A stretch of 40,775 nt of DNA, from contig NZ_JAFCJX010000048.1 of the NCBI RefSeq assembly GCF_018130695.1, positions 1 to 40,775 of the forward strand, written 5' to 3'. The translations under genes were made by a program, and so were the position numbers. Position 1 is the first letter of the stretch, and every line of letters begins with the position of its first letter. Positions 16,339-25,029 of the stretch are shown here, one piece after another. The notes under the pieces were generated by a model. The model worked only from the letters and a program-made list of their open reading frames with translations. It was not told the DNA's origin and did not search any database. This DNA comes from Bradyrhizobium jicamae. GTDB lineage: Bacteria; Pseudomonadota; Alphaproteobacteria; Rhizobiales; Xanthobacteraceae.

Positions 16339-17091
16339 ATGCCCATCTGGTTGACCGCTGGCCTCTGGGGGCTGCTTGGCGCCTCATCGCTGCTCCTGGG
16401 AGCAGCCGTCGCATTCGTGCTCAAAATGCCTCGCTACGTCACCGCGGGAATCATGTCGTTCGGCTGCGGCGTGCTCATCTCTGCCGTGGCCTACGACCTC
16501 TTGGAAGACGGATATCAGGAAGGCGGGATTTCGCCCATTGTGGCCGGTGCGGTCGCGGGCTCTGTAGCCTATGCTCTTGCCGATTGGGCGGTCTCTCGAG
16601 CAGGCGCGCATTCCCGCAAGCGGTCCGGGGACCAGCAGGCGAACGCCGGACAGGGCGGAGGGTTGGCGATCGCGATCGGCTCGCTCCTCGACGGCATTCC
16701 GGAAAGCGTCGTCCTGGGACTCGGGCTGTTGAACGGGAAAGGGATCAGCATCCCTATGCTGGCAGCTATCTTCCTGTCCAATTTTCCAGAAGGGCTTTCC
16801 AGTGCGCTCGGGATGCAAGCGGCCGGTCGATCCCGGGCCTACATCTTCGGGCTTTGGGGGACGATCGCCGTCCTCTCGGGCGTGGCCGCTTCGGCGGGAG
16901 CAGCTTTCCTGGGTGGCGCTTCCCCGCAGATCGTCGCTGCCGTAAGCGCCGCCGCCGCAGGCGCTCTCCTCACGATGGTCGTCAACACCATGGTGCCCGA
17001 AGCCGTGGAAGGCGAACAGAAGCTGGCCGGCGTGCTCGTTGTCGTCGGTCTCCTCGTCGCCTTCGCGCTCTCCAACTTTGGAGATACCTAG
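16339..17091 (+). CDS. ZIP-family metal transporter
   Basis: The 250-residue protein has about eight membrane helices. The metal-site motifs of ZIP proteins are clear: DGIPESVVLG in helix IV and SNFPEGLSSA in helix V, with NTMVPEAVEGE near the C-terminus. A short charged cytoplasmic loop (HSRKRSGDQQANAG) separates helices III and IV but is not the His-rich loop of many zinc importers. ZIP proteins move zinc or other divalent cations into the cytoplasm. In motif IV a proline-glutamate pair replaces the more usual His-Asn spacing, so the metal is uncertain. It is the last gene of the GH15-SDR-small protein run. Confidence 0.88.
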   Translation: MPIWLTAGLWGLLGASSLLLGAAVAFVLKMPRYVTAGIMSFGCGVLISAVAYDLLEDGYQEGGISPIVAGAVAGSVAYALADWAVSRAGAHSRKRSGDQQANAGQGGGLAIAIGSLLDGIPESVVLGLGLLNGKGISIPMLAAIFLSNFPEGLSSALGMQAAGRSRAYIFGLWGTIAVLSGVAASAGAAFLGGASPQIVAAVSAAAAGALLTMVVNTMVPEAVEGEQKLAGVLVVVGLLVAFALSNFGDT

Positions 17092-17367
17092 AGCGGCGGG
17101 CGGTGAGCTGCAGAAGCAAGGCTGTTGTCGGACAAGCCTTTGTGGTCGTCGCTCGCGACGGTGCAGGCGGAAGCCTCGCACTTCGTCCTCTCCAGGACGA
17201 CAAGCGCTGATCGATTGGCCATCCTGAAGCGCCTCGAAATCAACTGAGAATGACGGCCTAAATCGCCGACAGGTGGTACACAGGGGTGGTCACAGAAGCC
17301 GAACCGGTTTTTCGCGAATCCTTGTTTCCCGCGGATTTTCGTGCAACTGCAGCGAAGGGGAAGAGAG
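17092..17367. other. Gene-free stretch before the second tRNA scar
   Basis: No gene or regulatory signal is supported here. The open frames on the minus strand are produced by reading through the tRNA remnant and lack ribosome sites. Confidence 0.4.
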
Positions 17368-17384
17368 TCCCACTCTCTCCGCCA
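17368..17384 (+). repeat. Second copy of the tRNA-Ser 3' end (17-bp direct repeat)
   Basis: TCCCACTCTCTCCGCCA is identical to 6888-6904 and in the same orientation. The T-arm upstream is degenerate. It marks a second attachment scar, so 6905-17384 (10.5 kb) may be an older or tandem insertion in the same tRNA-Ser gene. Confidence 0.65.
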
Positions 17385-17992
17385 TATCGCTCTCAAATTT
17401 CGTACTTCCAAACGGAGAAAGGTCCAAAACTCGGCCGGTCGTTGCGTTCGACGATGCCAGCAAGGTCCGGACCCTTGGTCTTCAAATCAAACGCGCCCTC
17501 ACGATTAGCGGTGCCCCCCCAATAAGGATTTCCGCGCCATCATCGAGGCCGCATTCAAGACGCAAAGCCTGCCGTCGTTCACCAAAGGCACCGATCTTTG
17601 CGGCTTCATTGTCGAGTTCGTTACGCCGGATGAGGGCGGCTGCCGGCGAGATGGATGATCGCCGTAAGTAGACGCGACCTGTGCAGCACCATCGGATGCA
17701 CGGGATCCGATAGCGACGGGCCTGGCTCCGCCGAGCATGATCGCTGAGGACTTAGGAAGCATCTCGGCGCGAAATCGCCGGGATTGCTCGCCTATGTCCT
17801 CCGCAACAAACCTGCACCACCAAGCATTCGAAGAGCTCGTTGCTTGGCGCATGGCTCGCGTAAGCGATCCATGCAAGTTTGACTGCGAAGGTCCCGCTGA
17901 CTTTTGATTGCACCGTTAATGAGTGGGCAGGGTAGGGGGGTGTCAAAAGTCTGGGGACGCGGGTCGACGACCGGGTGGTTCACACGCAAAAA

Positions 17993-18035
17993 GTTCAGAA
18001 ATAAAAACAAAAATCCCGCTTAGACAAAAGGCGAG
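17993..18035 (+). repeat. Dispersed intergenic repeat, copy A
   Basis: An A-rich sequence of about 43 bp ending CTTAGACAAAAGGC is closely repeated at 23547-23588, with a few substitutions and one indel. It is not part of a gene and has no strong secondary structure. Confidence 0.6.
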
Positions 18036-18141
18036 CGTCGACTGCGGATCGCTTCTGCCGACGTTCAGACATCGACCATTTCGTTTGCGTCGTAGCTGCT
18101 ACGCTCTCAGATGGGCATTTACGGCTCGCCAGAGGTGAGAG

Positions 18142-18170
18142 TCTGACCTTATCCAGGGGATAGGGTCAGA
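18142..18170. repeat. 13-bp inverted repeat hairpin
   Basis: TCTGACCTTATCC (18142-18154) pairs with GGATAGGGTCAGA (18158-18170) with one G-T type mismatch and a 3-nt loop. No T-tract follows. It may be the end of a lost insertion element or a transcribed hairpin. Confidence 0.5.
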
Positions 18171-18378
18171 TCATCATCCAAAAATCGTTCTGGTCGGCGT
18201 TTTTTGCCTCTTCGTCCGCGAAATTGCGGGTCAGGCCGCCCTAAGTTGGCTTTTTGCGGGGCCGCGCTCCCAAAGTTCGTCTAAGCGTCGGAGTGGCCCT
18301 ATCTGGTGAACAGGGGCAGCGCCGCCGTTTTCGCCCGTGAAGTTGATTCGAATGCGCGGTCCCGCCCGATCTTCGCGA

Positions 18379-18403
18379 GGAACACTACGCATGAAGGGGC
18401 GTT
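18379..18403 (+). promoter_or_regulatory. EcfG-type promoter before a 62-aa ORF
   Basis: GGAAC-N17-GTT, with C before GTT, ends 34 bp before the ATG at 18437. Its presence supports that ORF being expressed. Confidence 0.55.
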
Positions 18404-18436
18404 AAGTCGTCACGAGCACTAAATATTGTTCGAGCC

Positions 18437-18625
18437 ATGAGTGTACTTCAGCTCAGCACCATCGGCCGATGGTACGATCCGATCTCTGAACGCTGGATCA
18501 CGCCGGCGCAGCAGAGGCCGCAGACCGTTCAATGGTACACCGACCGAATCACTCCGGATGTTGACTACCGCGCTGAAGCTGATCGAATTTGGGATGCGCT
18601 AATCGATTGCTGCTCACGCGGATAG
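18437..18625 (+). CDS. Small hypothetical protein behind a stress promoter
   Basis: The 62-residue product starts MSVLQLSTIGRWYDPISERW and is rich in Trp, Tyr and Asp, ending in a double cysteine (IDCCSRG). No family is recognised and the ribosome site is weak. The main argument for a gene is the EcfG-type promoter placed correctly upstream. Soluble, probably cytoplasmic. Confidence 0.45.
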   Translation: MSVLQLSTIGRWYDPISERWITPAQQRPQTVQWYTDRITPDVDYRAEADRIWDALIDCCSRG

Positions 18626-18877
18626 CTTGCGCTTATTGAGTCGGCGGCGAGGGGCCCTTCTTGCTTCTGCCACGTCGGTGGTCCCAGCTCCGAGCAAGGC
18701 GTGAGGACCCGCCCCTTTCGAGAGAGCCGCTCTCTTCCGTTGGAAGCGCTGGAAGGGGGGATGCTCCGAATTCTTCCAATGGATGGCCAACTTCCTCCAC
18801 AACATCTCATTTGCGAATTCAGCATGCCGTCGAGATAGCTTTGAGGTCCAGCGCTCCTGATCTTCGGTCCAGTCCAT
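18614..18877 (-). CDS. Doubtful hypothetical protein
   Basis: From an ATG at 18877 (weak AGGT upstream) the minus strand encodes 87 residues starting MDWTEDQERWTSKLSRRHAE. The first 50 residues have a coding-like composition, and the rest is arginine-rich and less convincing. It overlaps the 3' end of the plus-strand ORF by 12 bp. It may be a fragment of a larger gene. No family is recognised. Confidence 0.3.
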   Translation of the reverse strand: MDWTEDQERWTSKLSRRHAEFANEMLWRKLAIHWKNSEHPPFQRFQRKRAALSKGAGPHALLGAGTTDVAEARRAPRRRLNKRKLSA

Positions 18878-19227
18878 CGCCGACCTGGGTCTGCTCTTGG
18901 ACCCAACGCTGACCTGAATACTAAACTCGACTGAGATTAGCTTGTGGGCCCGTAGCGGACCCAAGCCCTGAGCGCCGCGCCCTACCAAGATTACGCTAGC
19001 CGCCGAGGGCAGCTTTCGACGCGGGCAATGCTCTTTGTAAGCTTCGATGTCGGCGGCGCTATTCAGCGGACATGGACCGAGCTCGACTAAGGTCTACGTC
19101 CGAAGGCGCACCAGCTTAAACGGAAATCGGAACATTGTTCAGGCGATGTGATTGGAAATTGTTGCGTCTGAGCTGAGATAGACAAAAAAGCATCGTGGAG
19201 ACACGTCTTATCAGAAAGGAGCAATCA

Positions 19228-19416
19228 ATGGATGACGAACGAAAATCATCAAAAGCGGGAGAACGGGACGCTGAAGGCTTGCGTGAGGCAACTGCCAAGG
19301 AAGAAGTGAAAGATGAGAGCAAGACGGGGCACGATCAAGCCAAAGGTGCTGATCGCTTCGAAGAACGTTCCAGAAGCTCCGATGGAAAGAGCGCAGAAGA
19401 AAAACAAAAAGGGTAG
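19228..19416 (+). CDS. Small highly charged protein
   Basis: ATG at 19228 is preceded by AAGGAG. The 62-residue product (MDDERKSSKAGERDAEGLRE at its start) is almost wholly Lys, Glu, Asp, Arg, Ser and Gly, with no hydrophobic core. It is probably intrinsically disordered, in the manner of hydrophilin or CsbD-type stress proteins, though no family match can be claimed. It stands alone in a gene-poor stretch, with nothing else supported between 18878 and 19227. Confidence 0.55.
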   Translation: MDDERKSSKAGERDAEGLREATAKEEVKDESKTGHDQAKGADRFEERSRSSDGKSAEEKQKG

Positions 19417-19703
19417 ATGCAAATAGTAGACCCGAGCCTTCATAGTCAAAACGGGCTTCCGCAATGACGCCGGAGGCCTTTGTGCACGAGTGGTAAATCC
19501 GGTCCTCGCTAACTATTCGTTCTCTCACGCGCTTGAGTAAGAGGCGGCTCGCGGGTCAAGCGCGCCTAAGCACGTGTCGAAGATCGGATGCCGTGAGACT
19601 TCCAAACACGTTCGGTCATTTCAAGAGAGCATCGAGGTCACGATCGGTGGAATAGCTGGTCAGCACCACTCCCGTTACCTCGCTTCCCGCATCGGTGCGC
19701 AGG
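19417..19703. other. Gene-free stretch before a broken paralogue
   Basis: No gene that I can support. Open frames here lack ribosome sites and end in the remnant described at 19704-19846. Confidence 0.4.
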
Positions 19704-19846
19704 CCGCGAACGCTGCCACGACCAAGAGTGCACGGTGGTCGGCACCAGCCGACGACTATCACCATAGTGGTCGTTGGCGATGTCTATAAGACCAAAACGG
19801 AAGTCGAATCCGCAGTGAAAGGACCAAGGTCTGCACCGACCGGTGA
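19704..19846 (+). pseudogene. Remnant of the small secreted protein found intact at 32769
   Basis: Read across several one-base shifts, this DNA gives AATTK, then CTVV, then PTTITIVVVGDVYKTKTEVE and SAVK, then TKVCTD before a stop. The intact protein at 32769-32993 contains DATTKKCTVV, PTTTTTTVVGDGVYKTKTEA, ESAV and TKVCTE in the same order. The signal peptide is absent here, so this is a degenerate paralogue lacking its 5' end. It shows that the family has duplicated and decayed within this region. Confidence 0.7.
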
Positions 19847-20058
19847 TTATTCGGGCGGCTCCATGGTTTGGCTGGTCGGAAAAAGGAGCTGTATTGCTGT
19901 TGTTGCCATTACCGCAGCCTGTGTGATCGGCGGCGCCTGCTGTTTGTTGCCACTGATCGAGCACGGCCGCTTTTTGTGAAGGAGCGGGCCGACCAGCAGA
20001 TGGGGCCTGCACGGAAACCAAGCCAACTGCCGTACGTTGGTCCGAATGGGGTGCAGCT

Positions 20059-20271
20059 ATGGAGCCGCGGATGATCGAGACTGATACCCTTTTGGTGAAG
20101 TGCCCCAATTGCGGCGCGTGGCCGATGGCCGCCGGCCCGCCGAAATCGGCCTATGCTCATCAGGACGTGCGCCTTAGATGTGCTAAGTGTGGTCACGGCG
20201 AGGACGGGCGGCTGCGACGCTCCGGGTTCGTCGAACGTGTCCCGCAGCAGCCGCATGCAGACGCCGCTTAA
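20059..20271 (+). CDS. Small zinc-ribbon-like protein
   Basis: The 70-residue product carries two CxxC pairs, VKCPNCGAW and LRCAKCGHG, about 25 residues apart, as in a zinc ribbon. The start may be 20059 or the ATG at 20071. The ribosome site is weak in both cases. Zinc ribbons of this size bind nucleic acid or protein, and nothing more specific can be said. It is followed after 3 bp by another small gene. Confidence 0.55.
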   Translation: MEPRMIETDTLLVKCPNCGAWPMAAGPPKSAYAHQDVRLRCAKCGHGEDGRLRRSGFVERVPQQPHADAA

Positions 20272-20274
20272 ACA

Positions 20275-20520
20275 ATGAAGATTCGCGCGCACTCGCAGAG
20301 CCACATCGTGGAACTCGATGATGGCTCGAAGTGGCAGATCTTCCCGGGCGATCTCGATCTGACGCTTGACTGGAAGCCCGAGACCGAGTTGACGGTGGTC
20401 GAAAGCGATGACGAGATCGCCTCCCACGAACTGATCGGCGGCGGCGCGAAGGTCCGCGCGAGACCTGCCGGCGAAACCTGGCCGGCGCGGCAAGTCAAGG
20501 ACGCGCTGAAGGACGGTTGA
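20275..20520 (+). CDS. Conserved small hypothetical protein
   Basis: The 81-residue product starts MKIRAHSQSHIVELDDGSKW, is acidic and probably beta-rich, and ends in RPAGETWPARQVKDALKDG. The pattern of a short domain using IVELDDGSKWQIFPGD resembles a small Rhizobiales family without assigned function. It starts 3 bp after the zinc-ribbon gene, so they are probably co-transcribed. Confidence 0.6.
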   Translation: MKIRAHSQSHIVELDDGSKWQIFPGDLDLTLDWKPETELTVVESDDEIASHELIGGGAKVRARPAGETWPARQVKDALKDG

Positions 20521-20801
20521 GCCGGTTGCAACGCGCCGCGATCCAGCGGAACGGGTGCGGTGCATGCCGCCGTGTGGTTTTCGCCGCCAAGTGGCGCCCG
20601 CACTGCTTGATGACCAGGCCCTTCTCCGTGTGAGCACCCATTCGCTGTCCTCGTTCTGCACGGCCCACGGTGTCGCGGCCTGGTCGTCCATACCCGTGCA
20701 ATCGTTTAGGCGTAGGTCAGACGTCGGGGCGATGCGTCTGATGCCGAAGGACAGGTCCGTCATGTTCTTCGGTGTTAGTGCGAGCGCGCTTTACCGCGTA
20801 A
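20521..20801. other. Gene-free stretch before the stress operon
   Basis: No gene is supported. The open frames here have no ribosome sites. The right end holds the promoter of the following operon. Confidence 0.4.
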
Positions 20802-20826
20802 GGAACGATTCAACAAAGCGTGAGTT
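20802..20826 (+). promoter_or_regulatory. EcfG-type promoter of the DUF3618 operon
   Basis: GGAAC-N17-GTT ends 42 bp before the first gene of the four-gene operon. The spacer matches the best sites in this window, although A, not C, precedes GTT. Confidence 0.6.
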
Positions 20827-20867
20827 CGTCCCGAAAGAACCGAACAAACATCCAAGAGGGTAACGCC

Positions 20868-21818
20868 ATGACGCGATCAGTGGAAGAGCTGAGGCGTGAG
20901 TCCGAGCGTAGCCGCGCAGAACTTGCGGCAACGGTCGACCGGTTGAGGGAGCAGATATCGGACACCGCCGAAGACATCCGCCATAAGGTCTCACCGCAAC
21001 ACATCAAGTCCGAAGTTTCCGGCTACATCAGCGACAAGACCTCCAGTTGGGTCGAGGCGCTGAAGCAACACGCCATGGACAATCCGATGCAAGCGGTCGC
21101 CGCGGGCACGGCCGTTGCAGTCCCGCTGCTGCGCCTAGCACGAGGTTTTCCGCTGCCTCTCCTAATGATCGGCGCAGGCCTTGCTTTGACCTCGAAGACG
21201 GTGCGCGACCGGGCCGCGGAAGCGGCTGCACCTGTGGTGGAGAAGGCGGGAGGGATATTGGATGAGGCCGGCGACCGCTTCGCTTCGGTCCAGAGGCAAG
21301 CCACTAGCATGTCCGGGGAAGCACAAGATGCAGCCGCGCGCGCGGCGGAAGATCTCCGGAGCCGAGCAGCGGAGGCCAGCGGCACGATCGGTGACAAGCT
21401 CAGAAGCGGCGTGGATGCCATCAAGGATACGGCAGGAGCGGCCAAGGACGCTGCGGCCACCGCGCCGGCAAAGGCCCGCCAGGTCATCGGCGACAACGCC
21501 GCCCTGATCGGCGGCCTCGGCATTGCGATCGGCGCTATCCTTGCGGCCGCTCTTCCCAAGACCAAAGCCGAGGCAAACGCGATGGGCCAAGCGAGCGACA
21601 GCGTGAGACGGGCGGCGGGCGAGGCTGCGCAATCAGGATTCGAGGCAGCCAAGGATGCGACGATGTCCGCGGCCGACGCGGCTGCGAGAAGCGTCGGCGA
21701 GGCTGATCTTGGCAGGCATGCCAGCCGCATGACGGAAAACTTAACCGAAAGGCTCAAGGAGGCTGCCGACGACGTCGTCAGAGCGGCGTTTGGTCCTTCC
21801 CCTAACCCGAACACCTGA
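20868..21818 (+). CDS. DUF3618-type membrane-associated protein
   Basis: AAGAGGG precedes the ATG at 20868, giving 316 residues. MTRSVEELRRESERSRAELA followed by TVDRLREQISDTAEDIRHKV is the DUF3618 signature. MDNPMQAVAAGTAVAVPLLR and FPLPLLMIGAGLALTSK form membrane segments, and a long Ala-rich amphipathic region with repeated AAEA/AKDA units leads to a second hydrophobic stretch (LIGGLGIAIGAILAAALP). Proteins of this type occur in Rhizobiales stress operons with holin-like proteins, but their role is unknown. First gene of the operon, directly behind an EcfG-type promoter. Confidence 0.8.
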   Translation: MTRSVEELRRESERSRAELAATVDRLREQISDTAEDIRHKVSPQHIKSEVSGYISDKTSSWVEALKQHAMDNPMQAVAAGTAVAVPLLRLARGFPLPLLMIGAGLALTSKTVRDRAAEAAAPVVEKAGGILDEAGDRFASVQRQATSMSGEAQDAAARAAEDLRSRAAEASGTIGDKLRSGVDAIKDTAGAAKDAAATAPAKARQVIGDNAALIGGLGIAIGAILAAALPKTKAEANAMGQASDSVRRAAGEAAQSGFEAAKDATMSAADAAARSVGEADLGRHASRMTENLTERLKEAADDVVRAAFGPSPNPNT

Positions 21819-21829
21819 AAGACACTGTC

Positions 21830-22402
21830 ATGAGCGATCTTGATCTGACTAAAGAGACGAATTTCACGCAAAACCAGAATGCCGGCTCTTCGCAAAGCCT
21901 AAAGGATCAGGTGGCCGATGCCGGCGCCGAGGTGAAGCAGCGCGCCGGCGAGGCCATGCGCGCCTCGGCCGATATGGCGCGGGACAAGTTCAAGGAGGCG
22001 GCTGACGGCGCCAAAAACGTGGCCTCCGGGACGGCGGTGCAGATCGAAGGTCATGTGAGCGACAAGAAACAGTCGGGCGCGGATTTTGTCGGACGCCTTG
22101 CCGAGAACATTCGAGAAGCGGCCCGCGCCTTCGAGAGCAATGCGCCGTTCGCCGCCCGCGGCATCAATTCCGCTGCCGAATATGTCGACGAGGCCGCCGA
22201 AAAAATCCGCGACGGAAGTTTCCGCGATCTCGTTGACGGCGCCACTGATTTTGCGAAGCGACAGCCGGCCGCGTTCCTTGGGATCTCCGTGCTTGCAGGC
22301 TTTGCGGCAGTTCGTTTCCTCAGGGCTTCCGGGCAGTCCTCCTCATCGAAACAGCCGGGCAATGAGCAGTCGTCCTCCTCACAACGAAGCAACGTGCCAT
22401 GA
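21830..22402 (+). CDS. Ala-rich amphipathic stress-operon protein
   Basis: The 190-residue product begins 11 bp after the previous gene. Residues about 25-75 (KDQVADAGAEVKQRAGEAMR onward) form an amphipathic helix with 11-residue LEA-like character. A middle region has RGINSAAEYVDEAAEKIRDG, and AAFLGISVLAGFAAVRFLRA is a C-terminal membrane helix, followed by a Ser/Gln-rich tail. The layout suggests a membrane-tethered, LEA-like protective protein. No function is established. Its stop overlaps the next start (ATGA). Confidence 0.7.
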   Translation: MSDLDLTKETNFTQNQNAGSSQSLKDQVADAGAEVKQRAGEAMRASADMARDKFKEAADGAKNVASGTAVQIEGHVSDKKQSGADFVGRLAENIREAARAFESNAPFAARGINSAAEYVDEAAEKIRDGSFRDLVDGATDFAKRQPAAFLGISVLAGFAAVRFLRASGQSSSSKQPGNEQSSSSQRSNVP

Positions 22403-22815
22403 GCATCCAGAACGATATCAGGACTAGCCAGAACGATCTTCGGACAATCTCCACGCTGGTCGGCGACGCGCTATCTCAGTTCGCCAAGCTCTTCCAGAAC
22501 GAAGTGGATCTCGCGAAGGCCGAGTTCGGCGAGAAGGTTCAAAAGGTCGGTGGCGCGCTCGGCTTCATCGCGGGCGGCGCCGTGCTCGTGATCCCTGCGC
22601 TGGTCATGGCCCTGTTCGCGTTATCGGCCGCGTTGATCGCCGCAGGGTGGTCGCAACCGATCGCGTATTTGACGTCGGCGATCCTGGCCATGGTGATCGC
22701 CGGCGTGCTGTTCGCGATCGGCATCAACCGGCTGGATGCCCGCAATCTCGCGCCGCAGGAGACCATCCGGCAGCTCGAGAAGGACAAGGATACCGTGAAG
22801 GGGATGGTACGATGA
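22399..22815 (+). CDS. Phage-holin-superfamily-like membrane protein
   Basis: The 138-residue protein starts MSIQNDIRTSQNDLRTISTL and has an amphipathic segment (LFQNEVDLAKAEFGEKVQKV) typical of the DUF1469/holin superfamily III proteins. Two helices follow (GGAVLVIPALVMALFALSAAL; YLTSAILAMVIAGVLFAIG). Such chromosomal proteins are not lysis genes but small membrane proteins of unknown role that accompany DUF3618 proteins. It overlaps both neighbours by four bases (ATGA), so the three proteins are made in a coupled way. Confidence 0.82.
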   Translation: MSIQNDIRTSQNDLRTISTLVGDALSQFAKLFQNEVDLAKAEFGEKVQKVGGALGFIAGGAVLVIPALVMALFALSAALIAAGWSQPIAYLTSAILAMVIAGVLFAIGINRLDARNLAPQETIRQLEKDKDTVKGMVR

Positions 22816-23531
22816 GGAGCACGAAGGCAGGTTTTTTCGACAGTCTGGTGACGGCGGTGCGGGACAATCCGCTTGCCGCGGCGCTCATCGGAGGCGGCGC
22901 GTTCTGGCTGTTGGCAGGCGATGAGAAGCTGAAGAGCGCGGCGCGGTCTGCGACAGCCGCTGCTTCGCCGATCGTCGATGTCGGCGCTCGCAATGTTCGC
23001 GCGGCCGCGTCCGGGCTCCGACAGACCGCGGCTCCCCCGACCGCGCCCGAAATGGATCACAGCGAATCCATGGGCCTCCACGAAACCATGCGCGAGGCAG
23101 GTAACGCAGCTTCTGACGCCATGTCCGGAGCGGCCGACAAGATCAAGGACCGGCTCGACGAAGGCGTTGCCTATGCCCGGGAGAACCTCGGCACGCCTGC
23201 AAAAGAGGCTCTTACGAAAGCGCAATCATCGCTCGCCGACATGCTTGAACGGCAACCGCTCGTCCTTGGGGCCGTGGGGTTAGCAATAGGGGCGGCAATT
23301 GCGGGTGCGTTCAGGACCTCCGACCTCGAGAACGAGTGGGTGGGCGAGCTCAGCGATGATGTCAAAGACGACTTGAATATCCGCGCCGGCGCGGTGTCGC
23401 AAAGCCTTCGCGAAGCCTCCGATACGTTGAAGGCCGAACTCAGCGACGTCGGGGCCGAAGCGCTCGATCGGGTGAAGCAGGCCGGGATGGATGCTGCCGA
23501 CGCCGCGCGGGAAAAGGTGAAGTCGCCCTAA
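22812..23531 (+). CDS. Amphipathic protein closing the stress operon
   Basis: The start at 22812 overlaps the previous stop, giving 239 residues. DNPLAAALIGGGAFWLLAG is a short N-terminal membrane segment. A middle helical region rich in Ala, Asp and Lys follows (SDAMSGAADKIKDRLDEGVA), then ERQPLVLGAVGLAIGAAIAG is a second membrane segment, and the C-terminal tail is acidic and helical. Its build parallels the first gene of the operon, as if the two were related or pair in the membrane. The stop is followed by intergenic repeat copy B. Confidence 0.75.
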   Translation: MRSTKAGFFDSLVTAVRDNPLAAALIGGGAFWLLAGDEKLKSAARSATAAASPIVDVGARNVRAAASGLRQTAAPPTAPEMDHSESMGLHETMREAGNAASDAMSGAADKIKDRLDEGVAYARENLGTPAKEALTKAQSSLADMLERQPLVLGAVGLAIGAAIAGAFRTSDLENEWVGELSDDVKDDLNIRAGAVSQSLREASDTLKAELSDVGAEALDRVKQAGMDAADAAREKVKSP

Positions 23532-23546
23532 CCCTGGGCCGCTCAA

Positions 23547-23588
23547 GTTCAAAAATATAAGCAAAAGCCCACTTAGACAAAAGGCTAG
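23547..23588 (+). repeat. Dispersed intergenic repeat, copy B
   Basis: This A-rich block ending CTTAGACAAAAGGC matches 17993-18035. It begins 15 bp after the operon stop. The rest of 23589-23732 shows no gene. Confidence 0.6.
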
Positions 23589-23732
23589 AGGTGGCCGGCG
23601 CGTTAATATTTCAAGACGAACTGCGTAACTGGATCCCCCGAAATAATTCTCTGTCGCAAACAGGGAAATGACAAGCCGCCGATCAGGAGCCGCAACCCAT
23701 TAGCCATCGCCACGTCCCCTCGCACGCTGCTT

Positions 23733-25029
23733 CTAGGACGCTGTCGGCATCAGCATGCTAATTGCCATGCCGACGATGCAGAGAGCCATTGCGGCTGTCG
23801 ACGCCCAGCCGAGCCAGTATAGCCAGCCCTCGATCACAAGCTTCCCCATTACCTCGCGGCGCCGGACCAGCAGCATCAGCAAGGTCATTACCGGCGCCGC
23901 CAGCACCCCGTTGATAACCGCGCTCCAGTAAAGCGCCTTGATCGGATCGATGGGAGTGAAATTAAGCGCAACGCCGAGACCGACCGAGAGGGCAAGCACC
24001 GAGTAAAATGCCACAGCCTGCTTCGGCTTGCGGGCAAGACCAACTGGCCATTTGCGCCCTTCTCCAATGGCATAGGCCGTTGATCCCGCGAGCACCGGAA
24101 CAGCGAGCATCCCCGTTCCAATGATGCCGAGCGCAAAAACTAGTTCGGCAAGAGGACCCGCAATGGGCTTCAAAGCCGCGGCGGCCTGAGCCGATGACTC
24201 GACATCGGTTACTCCCTGCTGATGCAGGGTGGCGGCCGTCATGATGATAATCGCGATAGCAATGATGTTCGAGAAAGCCATGCCGATCATCGTATCGAGG
24301 CGAATTCTCCAAAGTTCGCGCTCTTCAGAACGCGCGTCTTCCTTCAGCGGCTTTTTCTTGGGATCGATGCGCTGCTCCTCGGCTTCTTGCGAAGATTGCC
24401 AGATAAATAGATAGGGCGAGATCGTGGTGCCAAGGATGGCGACCAGCGTCGTCAGGAAGGCGCCACTCCATTCGATCTTCGGGATGAATAGTCCCTTGAG
24501 GGCATCAGTCCAGGGCACCTTGACGACCGCCAGCGCGATTACATAAGCAAAAAGCACCAGGGTCAGCCATTTGAGGATCGCGACATAACGCTGATAAGCG
24601 ATGAAAAATGTGCGCCAGCACCGAGATGATCGCGAAGGAAACAACATAGACGATCGACGAGCCACCAATCACCAGCTTCGCCGCATCCGCCATGGCGCCG
24701 AGATCGGCTGCGACATTGATCGTGTTCGCGATAAAGAGAAGACCAACCAGAGACCAGATTACCCAGTTAGGAAAGTTGCGGCAGACATTTCCGGCAATGC
24801 CGTGACCGGTCACGCGGCCGATGCGCCCGGAAATCTCCTGGATCGCCACCATCAGGGGATAGCTGAGAAGCATCGTCCATCCGATGCCAAAACCAAGCTG
24901 TGCGCCGGCCTGACTATAAGTGCCAATGCCAGAGGGATCATCGTCCGATGCACCGGTGATCAGTCCAGGTCCAAGTCGCTTAAGCAGACTTGTACTTTTA
25001 TCGGGCTCTTTGGCGTCAGCCCTTGTCAT
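23733..25029 (-). pseudogene. Nramp-like divalent metal transporter with a frameshift
   Basis: From the ATG at 25029 (GAGGA upstream) the frame reads an Nramp-type N-terminus, LLKRLGPGLITGASDDDPSG, then about 11 helices. At 24604-24608 an extra base in a run of five shifts the frame, and the product resumes as FIAYQRYVAILKWLTLV through VGMAISMLMPTAS. Repaired length is about 431 residues, normal for the family. Canonical Nramp has DPGN in helix 1 and MPH in helix 6, whereas this protein has DPSG and TTISPYLFIW. This resembles Nramp-related transporters with altered metal choice (magnesium in the described cases), not manganese/iron MntH. The single shift may be a sequence error. Confidence 0.85.

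Larger units (their letters stand above)
17385..18378. other. Decayed region without intact genes
   Basis: I see no intact gene. One stretch near 17520-17658 reads DFRAIIEAAFKTQSLPSFTK and ends RRDG in a coding-like frame, probably a gene fragment of unknown family. An A/T-rich repeat (17993-18035) and a hairpin (18142-18170) also lie here. This is the usual look of an island edge after gene loss. Confidence 0.4.
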
